A stretch of 64,000 bases of DNA from positions 2,790,001 through 2,854,000 of the forward strand of contig NZ_CP154845.1 of the NCBI RefSeq assembly GCF_047302285.1, read 5' to 3'. This DNA is from Robertmurraya sp047302285. GTDB taxonomy: Bacteria > Bacillota > Bacilli > Bacillales > Cytobacillaceae. The translations under genes were made by a program, and so were the position numbers. A model generated the notes under the pieces. That model was not told the origin of the DNA, ran no database searches, and saw only the letters and a list, made by a program, of their open reading frames with translations. Below, piece after piece: positions 8,355 to 17,298 of the stretch. Numbering within the stretch: the first letter of the stretch is position 1; every line of letters starts with the position of its first letter.

Positions 8355-9545
8355 ATGAAAACGTGGAACCAGCATGTTGTGAAACAGGAAAACAAAACTC
8401 TTGTCTTAAATACAATTAAGCAACTCTCTCCTATTTCCCGAGCTGAAATCGCCAATTTAACTGGCTTGAACAAGGGAACTGTATCCTCCCTTGTGAGCGA
8501 ATTAATAGAGGAACAACTCATTTATGAATCTGGTCCTGGTGAATCTAGTGGTGGAAGAAGGCCTGTTATGCTTTTATTCAATCAGGTAGCAGGATTCTCT
8601 ATCGGGATAGATCTTGGAGTCAACTATCTCCTCGGCATTGTTACTGATCTTCAAGGCAATATTTTTCATGAAAAAACCATTAGTTTCAAGCATCTACCCT
8701 ATGAAAAAATCATGGCCCATTTGTATGACATGATTGAGCAACTGAGTTCCTTAACACCAAAGAGTCCATACGGAATTGTGGGGATTGGCATTGGTGTTCC
8801 TGGTACTGTAAGTAAAGATGGCAAGGTGTTACTAGCACCTAATCTAAATTGGCGCAATATCAATTTAAAAGCCGTTCTTCAAGAAAAGTACAATGTTCCA
8901 ATTATCATTGAAAATGAAGCGAACGCTGGTGCATATGGGGAAAAATTGTTCGGTGCTGGAAAAGAAGCAAACAATCTTGTTTATGTCAGTGTTGGCATCG
9001 GAATCGGAGTAGGTCTCATTTTGAACAATCATCTCTATCGAGGAAATAACGGATTTTCAGGTGAGCTTGGACATATGACAATCGATATCAGTGGAGAAAA
9101 ATGTGGCTGTGGCAATAAAGGCTGTTGGGAGTTGTATGCTTCAGAGCAAGCACTACTGAAATCGGCCAACGAAGCAGGATTACTCTCTTCCACCGAAGAT
9201 GAGATTACACTAGATTGCTTATTAAAGCTAGCCAAAACTGGAAATGAACTAGCGATCCAACAATTTGAAAATATCGGGGAGAATCTTGCTGTCGGGATCA
9301 ACAATATCATCAACATTTTTAATCCACAGCAAATTATTATCGGTAATCGAATGGCTTCTGCCGAGCTATGGTTGAAAAAGCCGTTGGAAAACCGGATGCA
9401 GGCTCGTACCCTATGGTTCCAGCAAAGAGATTTAGAGATTAATTTTTCCGAGCTATCTACTCATTCAGCCGCTTTAGGTGTAACAGCATTTGTAACAGAA
9501 AATTTTTTCAATAGTGATCTTCAGGAGTTTTCACAAGCATTATAA
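8355..9545 (+). CDS. xylR: Xylose-responsive repressor, ROK family
   Basis: DNA-binding repressor of 396 residues controlling xylose genes. The N-terminal winged helix includes SPISRAEIANLTGLNKGTVSSL (about residues 24-45), followed by the SSGGRRPV linker seen in XylR. The ROK domain begins at FSIGIDLGVNY, and the zinc motif CGCGNKGCWE is at about residues 249-258. I chose the ATG at 8355, since it gives MKTWNQHVVKQENK as in other XylR proteins and has a weak GAGATGACGG site; the ATG at 8289 has none. It reads into the beta-xylosidase gene 28 bp later and is divergent from the importer. Confidence 0.93.
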   Translation: MKTWNQHVVKQENKTLVLNTIKQLSPISRAEIANLTGLNKGTVSSLVSELIEEQLIYESGPGESSGGRRPVMLLFNQVAGFSIGIDLGVNYLLGIVTDLQGNIFHEKTISFKHLPYEKIMAHLYDMIEQLSSLTPKSPYGIVGIGIGVPGTVSKDGKVLLAPNLNWRNINLKAVLQEKYNVPIIIENEANAGAYGEKLFGAGKEANNLVYVSVGIGIGVGLILNNHLYRGNNGFSGELGHMTIDISGEKCGCGNKGCWELYASEQALLKSANEAGLLSSTEDEITLDCLLKLAKTGNELAIQQFENIGENLAVGINNIINIFNPQQIIIGNRMASAELWLKKPLENRMQARTLWFQQRDLEINFSELSTHSAALGVTAFVTENFFNSDLQEFSQAL

Positions 9546-9573
9546 TATAAATATTTAATCGAGGTGGAGAAAC

Positions 9574-11181
9574 ATGGCAATGATTCAAAATCCAATTTTA
9601 CCAGGCTTCAATCCTGACCCGAGTATTTGCAGAGCTGGAGAAGATTACTACATTGCGGTTTCAACCTTTGAATGGTTCCCTGGAGTAGGCATTTATCATT
9701 CAAAGGATTTAAAAAATTGGCGCTTGATCTCGAGACCATTAAATCGCTTAAGCCAATTAAATATGTTTGGAAATCCTGATTCTGGAGGTATTTGGGCACC
9801 TGCCCTCTCTTATCATGATGGGAAATTTTGGCTTATCTATACCGATGTGAAAGTGACTGAAGGTAGATGGAAGGATTGTCACAACTATCTTGTGACCTCT
9901 GATACGATTGATGGGGAGTGGTCTGATCCCATCCATCTAAACAGTTCAGGTTTTGATCCATCTTTATTTCACGATGAGGATGGAAAAAAATATTTAGTCA
10001 ATATGCTTTGGGATCATCGTGTCAGCCATCATAATTTTTATGGAATCGTGTTACAGGAGTACAGCGTCTTTGAGCAAAAACTCATTGGCAAACCTGAACT
10101 AATTTTTAAAGGAACAGATATTAAATTAACGGAAGCTCCACATCTATATAAGATTAATAACTATTATTATTTGTTAACTGCTGAGGGTGGAACAAAATAT
10201 GACCACCAGGCAACGGTTGCACGGTCCAAAAACTTGTTCGGTCCTTACGAAGTGCACCCTGATAATCCATTAATCAGTTCTTTTGCTCACCCAAGAAACC
10301 CCTTACAAAAAGCAGGACATGCTTCGATCGTGCAAACTCATACGGACGAATGGTTTTTAGTCCACTTAACGGGCAGGCCATTGCCTAGTGACGGCCATCC
10401 CCTTTTAGATCCAAGAGGCTTTTGCCCACTTGGCAGAGAAACGGCGATTCAACGATTACAATGGGAAAAGGATTGGCCATACATCGTTGGTGGCAATCAA
10501 CCATCTCTTGAAATCATTGGCCCTGAAATTGAGGAGGTAAAATGGGAAGCCGATTATCAAGAGAAGGATGATTTTAACGATTCTCTGTTAAATTCTCATT
10601 TTCAATCACTTCGCATCCCGTTAGGTGAGAAAATTGTTTCCCTTAGCGACCGTCCTAGTCATTTACGGCTGTATGGAAAAGAGTCATTAACTTCTAAATT
10701 TACTCAAGCATTTATTGCAAGACGTTGGCAGCATTTTTATTTCACAGCCGAAACGAAGGTCTCCTTTCAACCTACGACTTTTCAACAATCTGCTGGCCTC
10801 GTAAACTATTACAATACGCAAAACTGGACATCGCTGAAAATTACATGGCATGAACAAAAAGGACGCATCCTCGAATTAATGACATGTGATCATTTCGAAT
10901 TTGCGCAACCTCTTGAGGAGCAAGAAATTATCATTCCATCTGATCTTGAATATGTCTACCTTCGAGTTGATGTACAAATGCACACATATATATACTCCTA
11001 CTCCTTTGATGGTATCAACTGGACACAAATCCCGATAAAGTTCCAATCTTACAAGCTATCAGATGATTATATTCAAGGTGGGGGATTTTTCACCGGTGCC
11101 TTCGTTGGCATGCAATGTCAGGATACATCAGGACAAAATCTACATGCCGATTTCGATTACTTTATTTATAAACATTACTAA
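9574..11181 (+). CDS. xynB: Beta-xylosidase, glycoside hydrolase family 43
   Basis: Cleaves xylose from short xylo-oligosaccharides; no signal peptide, so it works inside the cell on imported oligomers. At 535 residues it matches the length of Geobacillus XynB3. The three GH43 acidic residues are visible: Asp15 in GFNPDPSICR (catalytic base), Asp128 in SGFDPSLFHDEDG and Glu187 in LTEAPHLYK (acid). The N-terminal five-bladed propeller is followed from about residue 325 by the beta-sandwich domain of these xylosidases. GAGGTGG precedes the ATG by seven bases. It is the last gene of the xylR transcript. Confidence 0.95.
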   Translation: MAMIQNPILPGFNPDPSICRAGEDYYIAVSTFEWFPGVGIYHSKDLKNWRLISRPLNRLSQLNMFGNPDSGGIWAPALSYHDGKFWLIYTDVKVTEGRWKDCHNYLVTSDTIDGEWSDPIHLNSSGFDPSLFHDEDGKKYLVNMLWDHRVSHHNFYGIVLQEYSVFEQKLIGKPELIFKGTDIKLTEAPHLYKINNYYYLLTAEGGTKYDHQATVARSKNLFGPYEVHPDNPLISSFAHPRNPLQKAGHASIVQTHTDEWFLVHLTGRPLPSDGHPLLDPRGFCPLGRETAIQRLQWEKDWPYIVGGNQPSLEIIGPEIEEVKWEADYQEKDDFNDSLLNSHFQSLRIPLGEKIVSLSDRPSHLRLYGKESLTSKFTQAFIARRWQHFYFTAETKVSFQPTTFQQSAGLVNYYNTQNWTSLKITWHEQKGRILELMTCDHFEFAQPLEEQEIIIPSDLEYVYLRVDVQMHTYIYSYSFDGINWTQIPIKFQSYKLSDDYIQGGGFFTGAFVGMQCQDTSGQNLHADFDYFIYKHY

Positions 11182-11186
11182 GACGA

Positions 11187-11223
11187 ATGGAGCGCCTACT
11201 TTATTTGTAGGTGCTCCATTTTC
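11187..11223 (+). terminator. Terminator after xynB
   Basis: A 13-bp stem (11187-11199 with 11207-11219, one G-T pair), a 7-base loop and a following TTTT on the plus strand, six bases after the stop codon. Confidence 0.85.
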
Positions 11224-11318
11224 GAAATTCAATTATTATCCGATAACAATAATTGGCCAGCAAAGAGCTTTTTTATACAAAGAAAAAACTAGGAAGCATG
11301 AACTCCCTAGCCTTCGTT

Positions 11319-11861
11319 TTACTCCTCTTCTGAGCCGACTAAGAAATCTGGATCTAAATCTTCAAATTCCTCATCGTCTACATCGAAGTAATCATCATCA
11401 TCATCTTTGCACATACCTGGATGAACTTCAATGCATACCTTTGTTTCTCCAATAACTTCAACTAAGAATTCTCTTTCCACATGTACAATGATCTTGTTTC
11501 CATTTGGAGAAATAACTGCTTCTACACAGTTTGGCTGCTGAAGTACTTTCACAATTACGTCGAGGTCGTCAAGGCAATCTGGGTCACGATATTTTAGTTT
11601 AATGACGTCTGTATAGTCTACTCGTTCTGTGACAACTTCAGTTTGTGTATTATCATTAAAGGAGTACCAAACATTAATGTCATAGTAGCCGCAAACTTCA
11701 ACTGTTTTGCCAACCTTTTTCGCCTCGTACGTATGGTTGATAATCCAACATCCTAGGATACTAGTTGGATTGTTTTCTGGGCAAATCGTATGATTGGATT
11801 GGGTGAATTTTCGTCCTTTCGCTACGACCGCTTTTGTGATAATCTCTCTGTATTCTCCCAT
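11319..11861 (-). CDS. cotE: Outer spore coat morphogenetic protein
   Basis: CotE is needed for assembling the outer spore coat around the forespore, made in the mother cell. The 180 residues align in order with B. subtilis CotE (181): start MGEYREIITKAVVAKGRKF, central NHTICPENNPTSILGCWIINHTYEA, and a very acidic tail from about residue 155. GGAGGG lies upstream of the ATG. Two sigma-K-like promoter matches lie 34 and 159 bp upstream of the start codon. The B. subtilis neighbour mutS is replaced here by the xylose genes. Confidence 0.96.
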   Translation of the reverse strand: MGEYREIITKAVVAKGRKFTQSNHTICPENNPTSILGCWIINHTYEAKKVGKTVEVCGYYDINVWYSFNDNTQTEVVTERVDYTDVIKLKYRDPDCLDDLDVIVKVLQQPNCVEAVISPNGNKIIVHVEREFLVEVIGETKVCIEVHPGMCKDDDDDYFDVDDEEFEDLDPDFLVGSEEE

Positions 11862-11894
11862 TGCGAGCGAACCCTCCTCACTTAAGTTTCATTT

Positions 11895-11922
11895 CATCCT
11901 ATGCGGGATATTAGACTAGTGT
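11895..11922 (-). promoter_or_regulatory. Sigma-K-like promoter, proximal, of cotE
   Basis: On the minus strand AC (11921-11922), 17 bp spacer, then CATAGGATG (11895-11903), close to the sigma-K form AC-N16/17-CATANNNTA with G as last base. In B. subtilis cotE has one sigma-E and one sigma-K promoter. Confidence 0.5.
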
Positions 11923-12019
11923 GCTTATCTTTTTATCAATGTATAATCCATGATGGAGCCTTTATATAAGTAATGGCAATTCCGCTAATTAGGGCAATTT
12001 CATTATTTAAAAGTTAGTT

Positions 12020-12047
12020 CATCCTATGCATGAACCTAGAAATGGGT
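12020..12047 (-). promoter_or_regulatory. Sigma-K-like promoter, distal, upstream of cotE
   Basis: A second AC-N17-CATAGGATG (AC 12046-12047, box 12020-12028). A 12-mer around the box, 12018-12029, is identical to 11893-11904. Confidence 0.4.
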
Positions 12048-12066
12048 GAATGGAGGAGAAAGTTTG

Positions 12067-12156
12067 ATGAAGATTTCTTTATTTCGGATTGTGATGAGGA
12101 TCGTCCAGTCGATCGAAAAAAGCCTCTACCGATGCAACACGGTAAAGGCATTCTAA
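12067..12156 (+). CDS. Possible 29-residue small protein, divergent from cotE
   Basis: An ATG at 12067 with a strong GGAGGAG seven to eight bases upstream opens a 29-codon frame ending TAA at 12156. The peptide is basic with a short hydrophobic start (ISLFRIVMRIV). I do not recognise it. Against it: its last third is the antisense of the ricA terminator hairpin. A good ribosome site with no other explanation makes it worth listing, at low confidence. Confidence 0.25.
   Translation: MKISLFRIVMRIVQSIEKSLYRCNTVKAF
12116..12149 (-). terminator. Terminator of miaB-ricA
   Basis: A 10-bp stem (12122-12131 with 12140-12149, one mismatch) followed on the minus strand by TTTTTT, 15 bases behind the ricA stop. 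Confidence 0.88.
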
Positions 12157-12163
12157 CTCCATC

Positions 12164-12595
12164 TTAATGATTATGGGAGCATTCCTTGTTCTTAATTTCT
12201 GCTCCTGTTTCGCCACTTAAGAGGTTTCCCCCAGTAGAAGTAATGATTTCATCCGTTACTTTATTAGAAATCGTAGAAGCGACCAATTGTAGTAAATCGT
12301 TCACATCACCTTGAGACTGCTTGAACTCTTTGACAACTGGAATCGCATCTAGTTCATCTTCGATCTTCGCAATCTTGTCTTCCGTTCTCTTCAAAGCCTC
12401 AGGCTTACCATAATGATGAAGATTGACTGCTTGCTTCTGAAGACCTTTAATTTGATCAATTAAATTGCGAACTTTTTCATTTTCATGAATTTGCGCTTCA
12501 GCTCTTTTAAAGAAATCGACTTCCTCTGTTTGCGCGATTAACGCTGCTAGTTCTTGTGCACGTGCTACGATTTCATCTTTTGTGTATTTCGCCAT
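12164..12595 (-). CDS. ricA: RicA (YmcA), RicAFT RNase Y-targeting complex subunit
   Basis: Part of the RicA-RicF-RicT complex that works with RNase Y in mRNA processing and influences sporulation, competence and biofilm formation. A 143-residue mostly helical protein of the YlbF/YmcA fold. The C-terminal Cys in KECSHNH corresponds to the cysteine ligand RicA gives to the shared iron-sulfur cluster. The start codon follows the miaB stop by one base, with GAGGTG inside the end of miaB, so translation is probably coupled. Confidence 0.93.
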   Translation of the reverse strand: MAKYTKDEIVARAQELAALIAQTEEVDFFKRAEAQIHENEKVRNLIDQIKGLQKQAVNLHHYGKPEALKRTEDKIAKIEDELDAIPVVKEFKQSQGDVNDLLQLVASTISNKVTDEIITSTGGNLLSGETGAEIKNKECSHNH

Positions 12596-12596
12596 A

Positions 12597-14141
12597 TTAT
12601 TTCACCTCAACTGGTTGAACTTCTTCCACCATTTCTCCTTTTAATGACCACGTCTTTGCTTCTGTAACTTTCACCTTTACAACCTTACCGATAGCTGTTT
12701 TTGGAGCAACAAAGTTTACTAACTTGTTTCTACGAGTATATCCAGCTAAAACATCAGGGTTGTTCTTGCTTTCCCCTTCAACAAGGACTTCTACTACTTG
12801 GTCCTTATATTTCTTCATTGCTTCAGCAGAAAGTTCGTTAACAAGGCTATTTAAACGTTGAAGACGTTCTTTTTTCACTTCCATTGGAACATTATCTTGC
12901 ATCTTTGCAGCTGGTGTTCCCTCACGTGGTGAGTAAATGAAAGTATAAGCGGCTTCAAAACCAACTTCGCGATATAAAGAAAGAGTTTCTTCAAACTGTT
13001 CGTCAGTCTCGTTTGGATATCCAACAATGATATCTGTTGATAATGCTACGTTTGGAATAGCTTCCTTAATTTTTCGAACAAGCTCTAAATACTGTTCTCT
13101 CGAATACTTACGAGCCATGATTTTCAATACATCTGTTGAACCAGATTGAACTGGTAAATGAATATGTTCTACAAGATTTCCACCTTTGGCAAGAACTTCA
13201 ATGAGATAATCATCAAAATCACGTGGATGGCTTGTTGTAAAACGGACACGTGGAATATCAATTTTACGGATTTCATCCATTAAGTCACCTAGACCATAAT
13301 TCATATCCTCAAAATCTTTTCCATATGCATTCACGTTTTGACCAAGAAGGGTGATTTCTTGGTACCCTTGGGCAGCAAGATGACGTACCTCTTGGATAAT
13401 ATCTTCTGGACGGCGACTACGTTCTTTTCCGCGAGTATAAGGAACGATACAATACGTACAGAATTTGTCACAACCATACATAATGTTCACCCATGCTTTA
13501 ATATTGCCACGGCGAACCTTAGGAAGATTTTCGATGACATCTCCCTCTTTTGACCATACCTCAACGACCCTTTCTTTCGACATATATGCTTCTTGAAGAA
13601 TGTTAGGAAGACGATGGATGTTATGAGTTCCGAAAATCATATCGACTTGATTGTAAGTTTTAAGAATCTTATTGACAACAGATTCTTCTTGAGACATACA
13701 ACCACAAACGCCGATGAGAAGATCAGGATTTTGTGTTTTTAAATGCTTCAAATGTCCTAGTTCACCAAATACTTTGTTTTCCGCATTTTCACGAATCGCA
13801 CATGTATTTAGTAAAATGACATTCGCATCTTCAACGCTATCCGTCGGTTCATATCCAAGTCCAAGAAAAATTCCAGCCATAACCTCCGTGTCATGCTCAT
13901 TCATTTGACACCCATAAGTACGGATGTAGAATTTTCTTCCTATTCCCATTCCTAAAAATTCTTCTGGAATAGCAAAATCATTATGGTATTTAACTTCTTC
14001 TTTTCCTCTTTTTTTCGCATCCTTTAAGGATGGTGGGACATAAACAGCTTCAAAGTACTTGCTGTAATCCTTTTCGGATTTTTTGTCCGAAGAATTAACA
14101 GCCTTTACTTGCTGACCTTCTAATCGTTGTTTCTCGTTCAT
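12597..14141 (-). CDS. miaB: tRNA-2-methylthio-N6-dimethylallyladenosine synthase
   Basis: Radical-SAM enzyme adding a methylthio group to i6A37 of tRNAs reading UNN codons. 514 residues (B. subtilis about 509). Order: a variable N-terminal extension of about 65 residues, the methylthiotransferase domain with cluster cysteines in TYGCQMN (Cys78), NTCAIRE and VCGCMSQEE, the radical SAM motif CDKFCTYC around residue 222, and a C-terminal TRAM domain. Start ATG with AAAGGAGA. Co-transcribed with ricA. Confidence 0.96.
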   Translation of the reverse strand: MNEKQRLEGQQVKAVNSSDKKSEKDYSKYFEAVYVPPSLKDAKKRGKEEVKYHNDFAIPEEFLGMGIGRKFYIRTYGCQMNEHDTEVMAGIFLGLGYEPTDSVEDANVILLNTCAIRENAENKVFGELGHLKHLKTQNPDLLIGVCGCMSQEESVVNKILKTYNQVDMIFGTHNIHRLPNILQEAYMSKERVVEVWSKEGDVIENLPKVRRGNIKAWVNIMYGCDKFCTYCIVPYTRGKERSRRPEDIIQEVRHLAAQGYQEITLLGQNVNAYGKDFEDMNYGLGDLMDEIRKIDIPRVRFTTSHPRDFDDYLIEVLAKGGNLVEHIHLPVQSGSTDVLKIMARKYSREQYLELVRKIKEAIPNVALSTDIIVGYPNETDEQFEETLSLYREVGFEAAYTFIYSPREGTPAAKMQDNVPMEVKKERLQRLNSLVNELSAEAMKKYKDQVVEVLVEGESKNNPDVLAGYTRRNKLVNFVAPKTAIGKVVKVKVTEAKTWSLKGEMVEEVQPVEVK

Positions 14142-14321
14142 TGAAAATCTCCTTTCTCATTGATACTTTTCTAATATGCTACTTTACTTATTAATAGGTA
14201 TACACACATTATTAAAGTATAAACCCTATAGGGACTGAATACAATAGGAACCTCGCTATTCTTTATCCACTATCCCTTGTTTATAAAGCATTTCACCAAC
14301 GTAAAACTTACCTTTGACGAC

Positions 14322-14352
14322 AAAAAAACAACCCCAATAATTTGAGGTTGTT
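14322..14352 (-). terminator. Terminator of korAB
   Basis: An 11-bp stem (14327-14337 with 14342-14352, one G-T pair) and a T7 run on the minus strand, 17 bases after the korB stop. Confidence 0.88.
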
Positions 14353-14368
14353 CGTATAGATATTTCGA

Positions 14369-15235
14369 TTACATAAACTCTGCAACAAGCTTCTCAAAAT
14401 GTGCTTCATCTAACTGAAGATCAGCTTGAGAAAGTGGAGATTCTGAGTAACCAGTAAGCAATTCTTGGTAGGATGGACGTTCCGTATTTTGATAGATAAG
14501 TCCAGTCACTAATCCGTTGTGCTTCATCAGTGTTTGCATTGCTTCTTCACGATTTGCCGGATCATAGTTTTCAATATCTGCTAGTTTTGTAAGGTTTTCT
14601 TTAAACCAATCATACGTATTAACCTTGTTATAAGTAACGCAAGGACTAAAGACGTTAATTAAAGAAAAGCCTTTATGCTTGATTCCTGCTTCAATTAGAG
14701 CAGTCAAATCTTTCAAATCTGTTGAAAAGCTTTGTGCAACAAAAGTTGCTCCAGCTGTTAACGCCATTTCCATTGGAGAAATCGGTTGTTCAACAGACCC
14801 TGATGGAGTTGATTTTGTTTTAAAACCAGCTGCCGATCTTGGAGAAGTTTGACCTTTTGTTAAGCCATAGATTTGATTATCCATAACGATATACGTGATA
14901 TCGACGTTACGACGAATCGCATGGATCGTATGTCCCATTCCAATAGCAAAACCGTCTCCATCTCCACCAGAAGCGATAACCGTTAGATCACGATTGGCCA
15001 TTTTTACCCCTTGGGCAATTGGTAGGGAACGGCCATGAATTCCATGGAAACCAAATGAATTAATATATCCTGAAATCCGTCCTGAACAACCGATTCCAGA
15101 GACAACTGCTAAGCTTTCAGGCTCTAATCCTACATTAGCTGCCGCTCTTTGAATAGCCGCTTGAACTGAGAAATCCCCACAACCTGGGCACCAGTTGGGC
15201 TTCACATTGTTACGAAAATCTTTAAATGTTGCCAT
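14369..15235 (-). CDS. korB: 2-oxoacid:ferredoxin oxidoreductase, beta subunit
   Basis: With KorA it decarboxylates a 2-oxoacid, probably 2-oxoglutarate, to the acyl-CoA and reduces ferredoxin. The 288-residue subunit binds thiamine diphosphate: NWCPGCGDFSVQ at the start, and the GDGDGFAIGMGH...NVDITYIVMDNQIYGLTKGQTSPRS block (about residues 90-155) for the cofactor and magnesium. It starts two bases after the korA stop. The pair lies between spoVS and miaB, where B. subtilis 168 has tdh and kbl. Confidence 0.94.
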   Translation of the reverse strand: MATFKDFRNNVKPNWCPGCGDFSVQAAIQRAAANVGLEPESLAVVSGIGCSGRISGYINSFGFHGIHGRSLPIAQGVKMANRDLTVIASGGDGDGFAIGMGHTIHAIRRNVDITYIVMDNQIYGLTKGQTSPRSAAGFKTKSTPSGSVEQPISPMEMALTAGATFVAQSFSTDLKDLTALIEAGIKHKGFSLINVFSPCVTYNKVNTYDWFKENLTKLADIENYDPANREEAMQTLMKHNGLVTGLIYQNTERPSYQELLTGYSESPLSQADLQLDEAHFEKLVAEFM

Positions 15236-15237
15236 TT

Positions 15238-16971
15238 TTAGAACAGCTCCTTGCTTTTTGTATAAATTTCATGTGGCAAGAATGGATTCCCGTCGTATTT
15301 TAAGTGATTCTTCACTTTGTTAGCATGTCCGACGTTCATCTTAAGAATATTGGCTAGCTGACCTGTTGCATTGTTTTCAACTACAAGGACATTTTTAGCT
15401 GATTGAACAAGTGGTAACATTTCGTCAGTTGGAAATGGATGAATTAAACGAATTTGAGCATGGTTCACTTTTAATCCATCTTTCTCTAGACGAGTTATCG
15501 CTTCTTCAATAGCCCCACGTGTAGAATTAAAGCCGACGAGTAAAAGGTCTGGCTCTGCGTGAGGAGTGTTCTTATAAACAGGTGTATTAAATTTAATATT
15601 TTCTATTTTACGGAAACGCTTATCCATTTGAGCATTTCGGTTAAGTGCTGATTCAGATGGTTTACCTGTTTCATCATGTTCTACTCCTGTAACATGGTGA
15701 ATTCCATTTTTCATACCAGGGATAACACGTGGAGATACTCCATCCTCAGTCACTTCATAGCGCTTAAAGTAGCCTTTATTTTCGATTTCAGGTAATTCAT
15801 CTTGCTGTAATTTTCCACGGCGAATTTCAACTTTACTATAATCAAGTGGTTCTACGGTTTGTTTACCGAGTGACAATTGTAAATCAGATAAAACAATAAC
15901 CGGACACTGGTATTCTTCTGCTAAGTTAAACGCTTCTGCGGTATCATAGAACGCTTCTTGTACTGTGCTCGGCGCCATAACGATCTTCGGAATTTCACCA
16001 TGTGTTCCATAAATCATCGCCATTAAGTCTGATTGCTCCTGCTTAGTTGGAAGTCCTGTTGATGGGCCTCCACGCTGAGTATCTACGATTACGAGCGGTT
16101 GTTCAGTTATACCAGACAACCCGATTGCTTCCATTTTTAATGAAAGACCAGGACCTGCAGATGCAGTCAATGCACGCACACCAGCATAGTTGGCACCAAT
16201 TGCCATTGTTGCAGCGGCGATTTCATCTTCTGTTTGGATAACCGTTCCACCAAGTGCTGGAAGCTTTTGAATTAAATATTCCATAATTTCTGAAGCAGGT
16301 GTAATTGGGTATGCAGCCATAAAGCGACATCCACCAGCTAATGCTCCAAGCGCAATCGCATCGTTCCCAATCATGAATAGGCGTTTATTTCCATCAGCTT
16401 TTTCTAAATGCATGACCGCATTTTCAGCCAATTCACCTTTCATATGGTCAAAACCAGCCTTCACGGCATCCATATTCTTATCAACAACTTGTTGACCTTT
16501 TTTACCAAAAATTTCTTGAACTACTTCTCTGAAAACATTAATATCTAAATCTAGTACTGCACATGTTGCACCTACTGCTACCATGTTTTTCATTAAAGAA
16601 GTTCCAAGTTCTGTAGCAATCTCTGTGAATGGCACCGCATACAAAGTCGCATTGGTATCCTCTGGTTGTTTTGGACTAAATTTCGCATCAGCGATGATGA
16701 TCCCTTTGTCATGAAGTTCTTTGTAATTTAGATCCACTGTCTCTTGGTCAAACGCAACTAAAATGTCTAGATCATCCGAAATAGACCGAACCTGAGTTGT
16801 ACTCACACGAATCTTATTATTCGTATGTCCGCCTTTAATCCGTGATGAAAAGTGACGGTAGCCATACAAGTAGTAGCCCAGACGATTTAGAGCAATTGAA
16901 AATATCTCCCCCGTGCTTTCAATACCTTCCCCTTGTTGTCCGCCAACTTTCCAAGAAAGTTGATTGATCAT
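15238..16971 (-). CDS. korA: 2-oxoacid:ferredoxin oxidoreductase, fused gamma-alpha subunit
   Basis: 577 residues with the gamma domain first (about 1-185, starting LSWKVGGQQGEGIESTGEIF) and the alpha domain after it (from about 195, FMIGNDAIALGALAGGCRFMAAYPITPASEIMEYL). This gamma-alpha fusion is the usual form in Bacilli. GGGGT precedes the ATG. The 560 bp upstream hold several AAACGNTTT-type motifs that could bind CcpA. Confidence 0.94.
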   Translation of the reverse strand: MINQLSWKVGGQQGEGIESTGEIFSIALNRLGYYLYGYRHFSSRIKGGHTNNKIRVSTTQVRSISDDLDILVAFDQETVDLNYKELHDKGIIIADAKFSPKQPEDTNATLYAVPFTEIATELGTSLMKNMVAVGATCAVLDLDINVFREVVQEIFGKKGQQVVDKNMDAVKAGFDHMKGELAENAVMHLEKADGNKRLFMIGNDAIALGALAGGCRFMAAYPITPASEIMEYLIQKLPALGGTVIQTEDEIAAATMAIGANYAGVRALTASAGPGLSLKMEAIGLSGITEQPLVIVDTQRGGPSTGLPTKQEQSDLMAMIYGTHGEIPKIVMAPSTVQEAFYDTAEAFNLAEEYQCPVIVLSDLQLSLGKQTVEPLDYSKVEIRRGKLQQDELPEIENKGYFKRYEVTEDGVSPRVIPGMKNGIHHVTGVEHDETGKPSESALNRNAQMDKRFRKIENIKFNTPVYKNTPHAEPDLLLVGFNSTRGAIEEAITRLEKDGLKVNHAQIRLIHPFPTDEMLPLVQSAKNVLVVENNATGQLANILKMNVGHANKVKNHLKYDGNPFLPHEIYTKSKELF

Positions 16972-16990
16972 GTCTTACACCCCTTCGGAT

Positions 16991-17196
16991 ACGTTAAAAA
17001 ATATGTAAAAAACGTTATTTGTTTTAGATGAGTCTATTTCAAAATCGAGTATTCAGGTAGAAAACGTTTTTTTGTGAATAAAAAGATCGTGCGAAACGCT
17101 TTCTAAATGAACCTCAGGACATTGTGAAATTAACTCAATGCATAGTACGACTCAAATCCAATTTCTATTGGAAAAGTAGGGTACTAAACGCTTTCA
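16991..17196. promoter_or_regulatory. Cluster of cre-like AAACG(C/T)TTT motifs upstream of korA
   Basis: Four A-rich/T-rich cores lie in about 190 bp: around 17007-17020, 17061-17070, 17093-17103 and 17185-17196. The last reads TGAAAGCGTTTAGT on the minus strand, matching the cre consensus at 12 of 14 positions. The others are weaker. No clear vegetative promoter was found between them and korA. Confidence 0.3.
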
Positions 17197-17298
17197 ATTC
17201 TAGCCCTATGTTGTGAAAAAAGCAACCCTTTCCGCACAAATATTGACGAAAGTATGAATATTTTTTTAGTTTTCAAAACATAATAATTACTTACTCAG

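Noticed and set aside
8054..8521. 155-codon open frame on the minus strand, antisense to the start of xylR
   Set aside because: No recognisable domain, no ribosome site, crosses two well-supported promoters and overlaps the xylR winged-helix coding region.
17093..17103. Strong cre site at GAAACGCTTTC
   Set aside because: Outer positions do not fit the consensus; counted only as part of the weak cluster.
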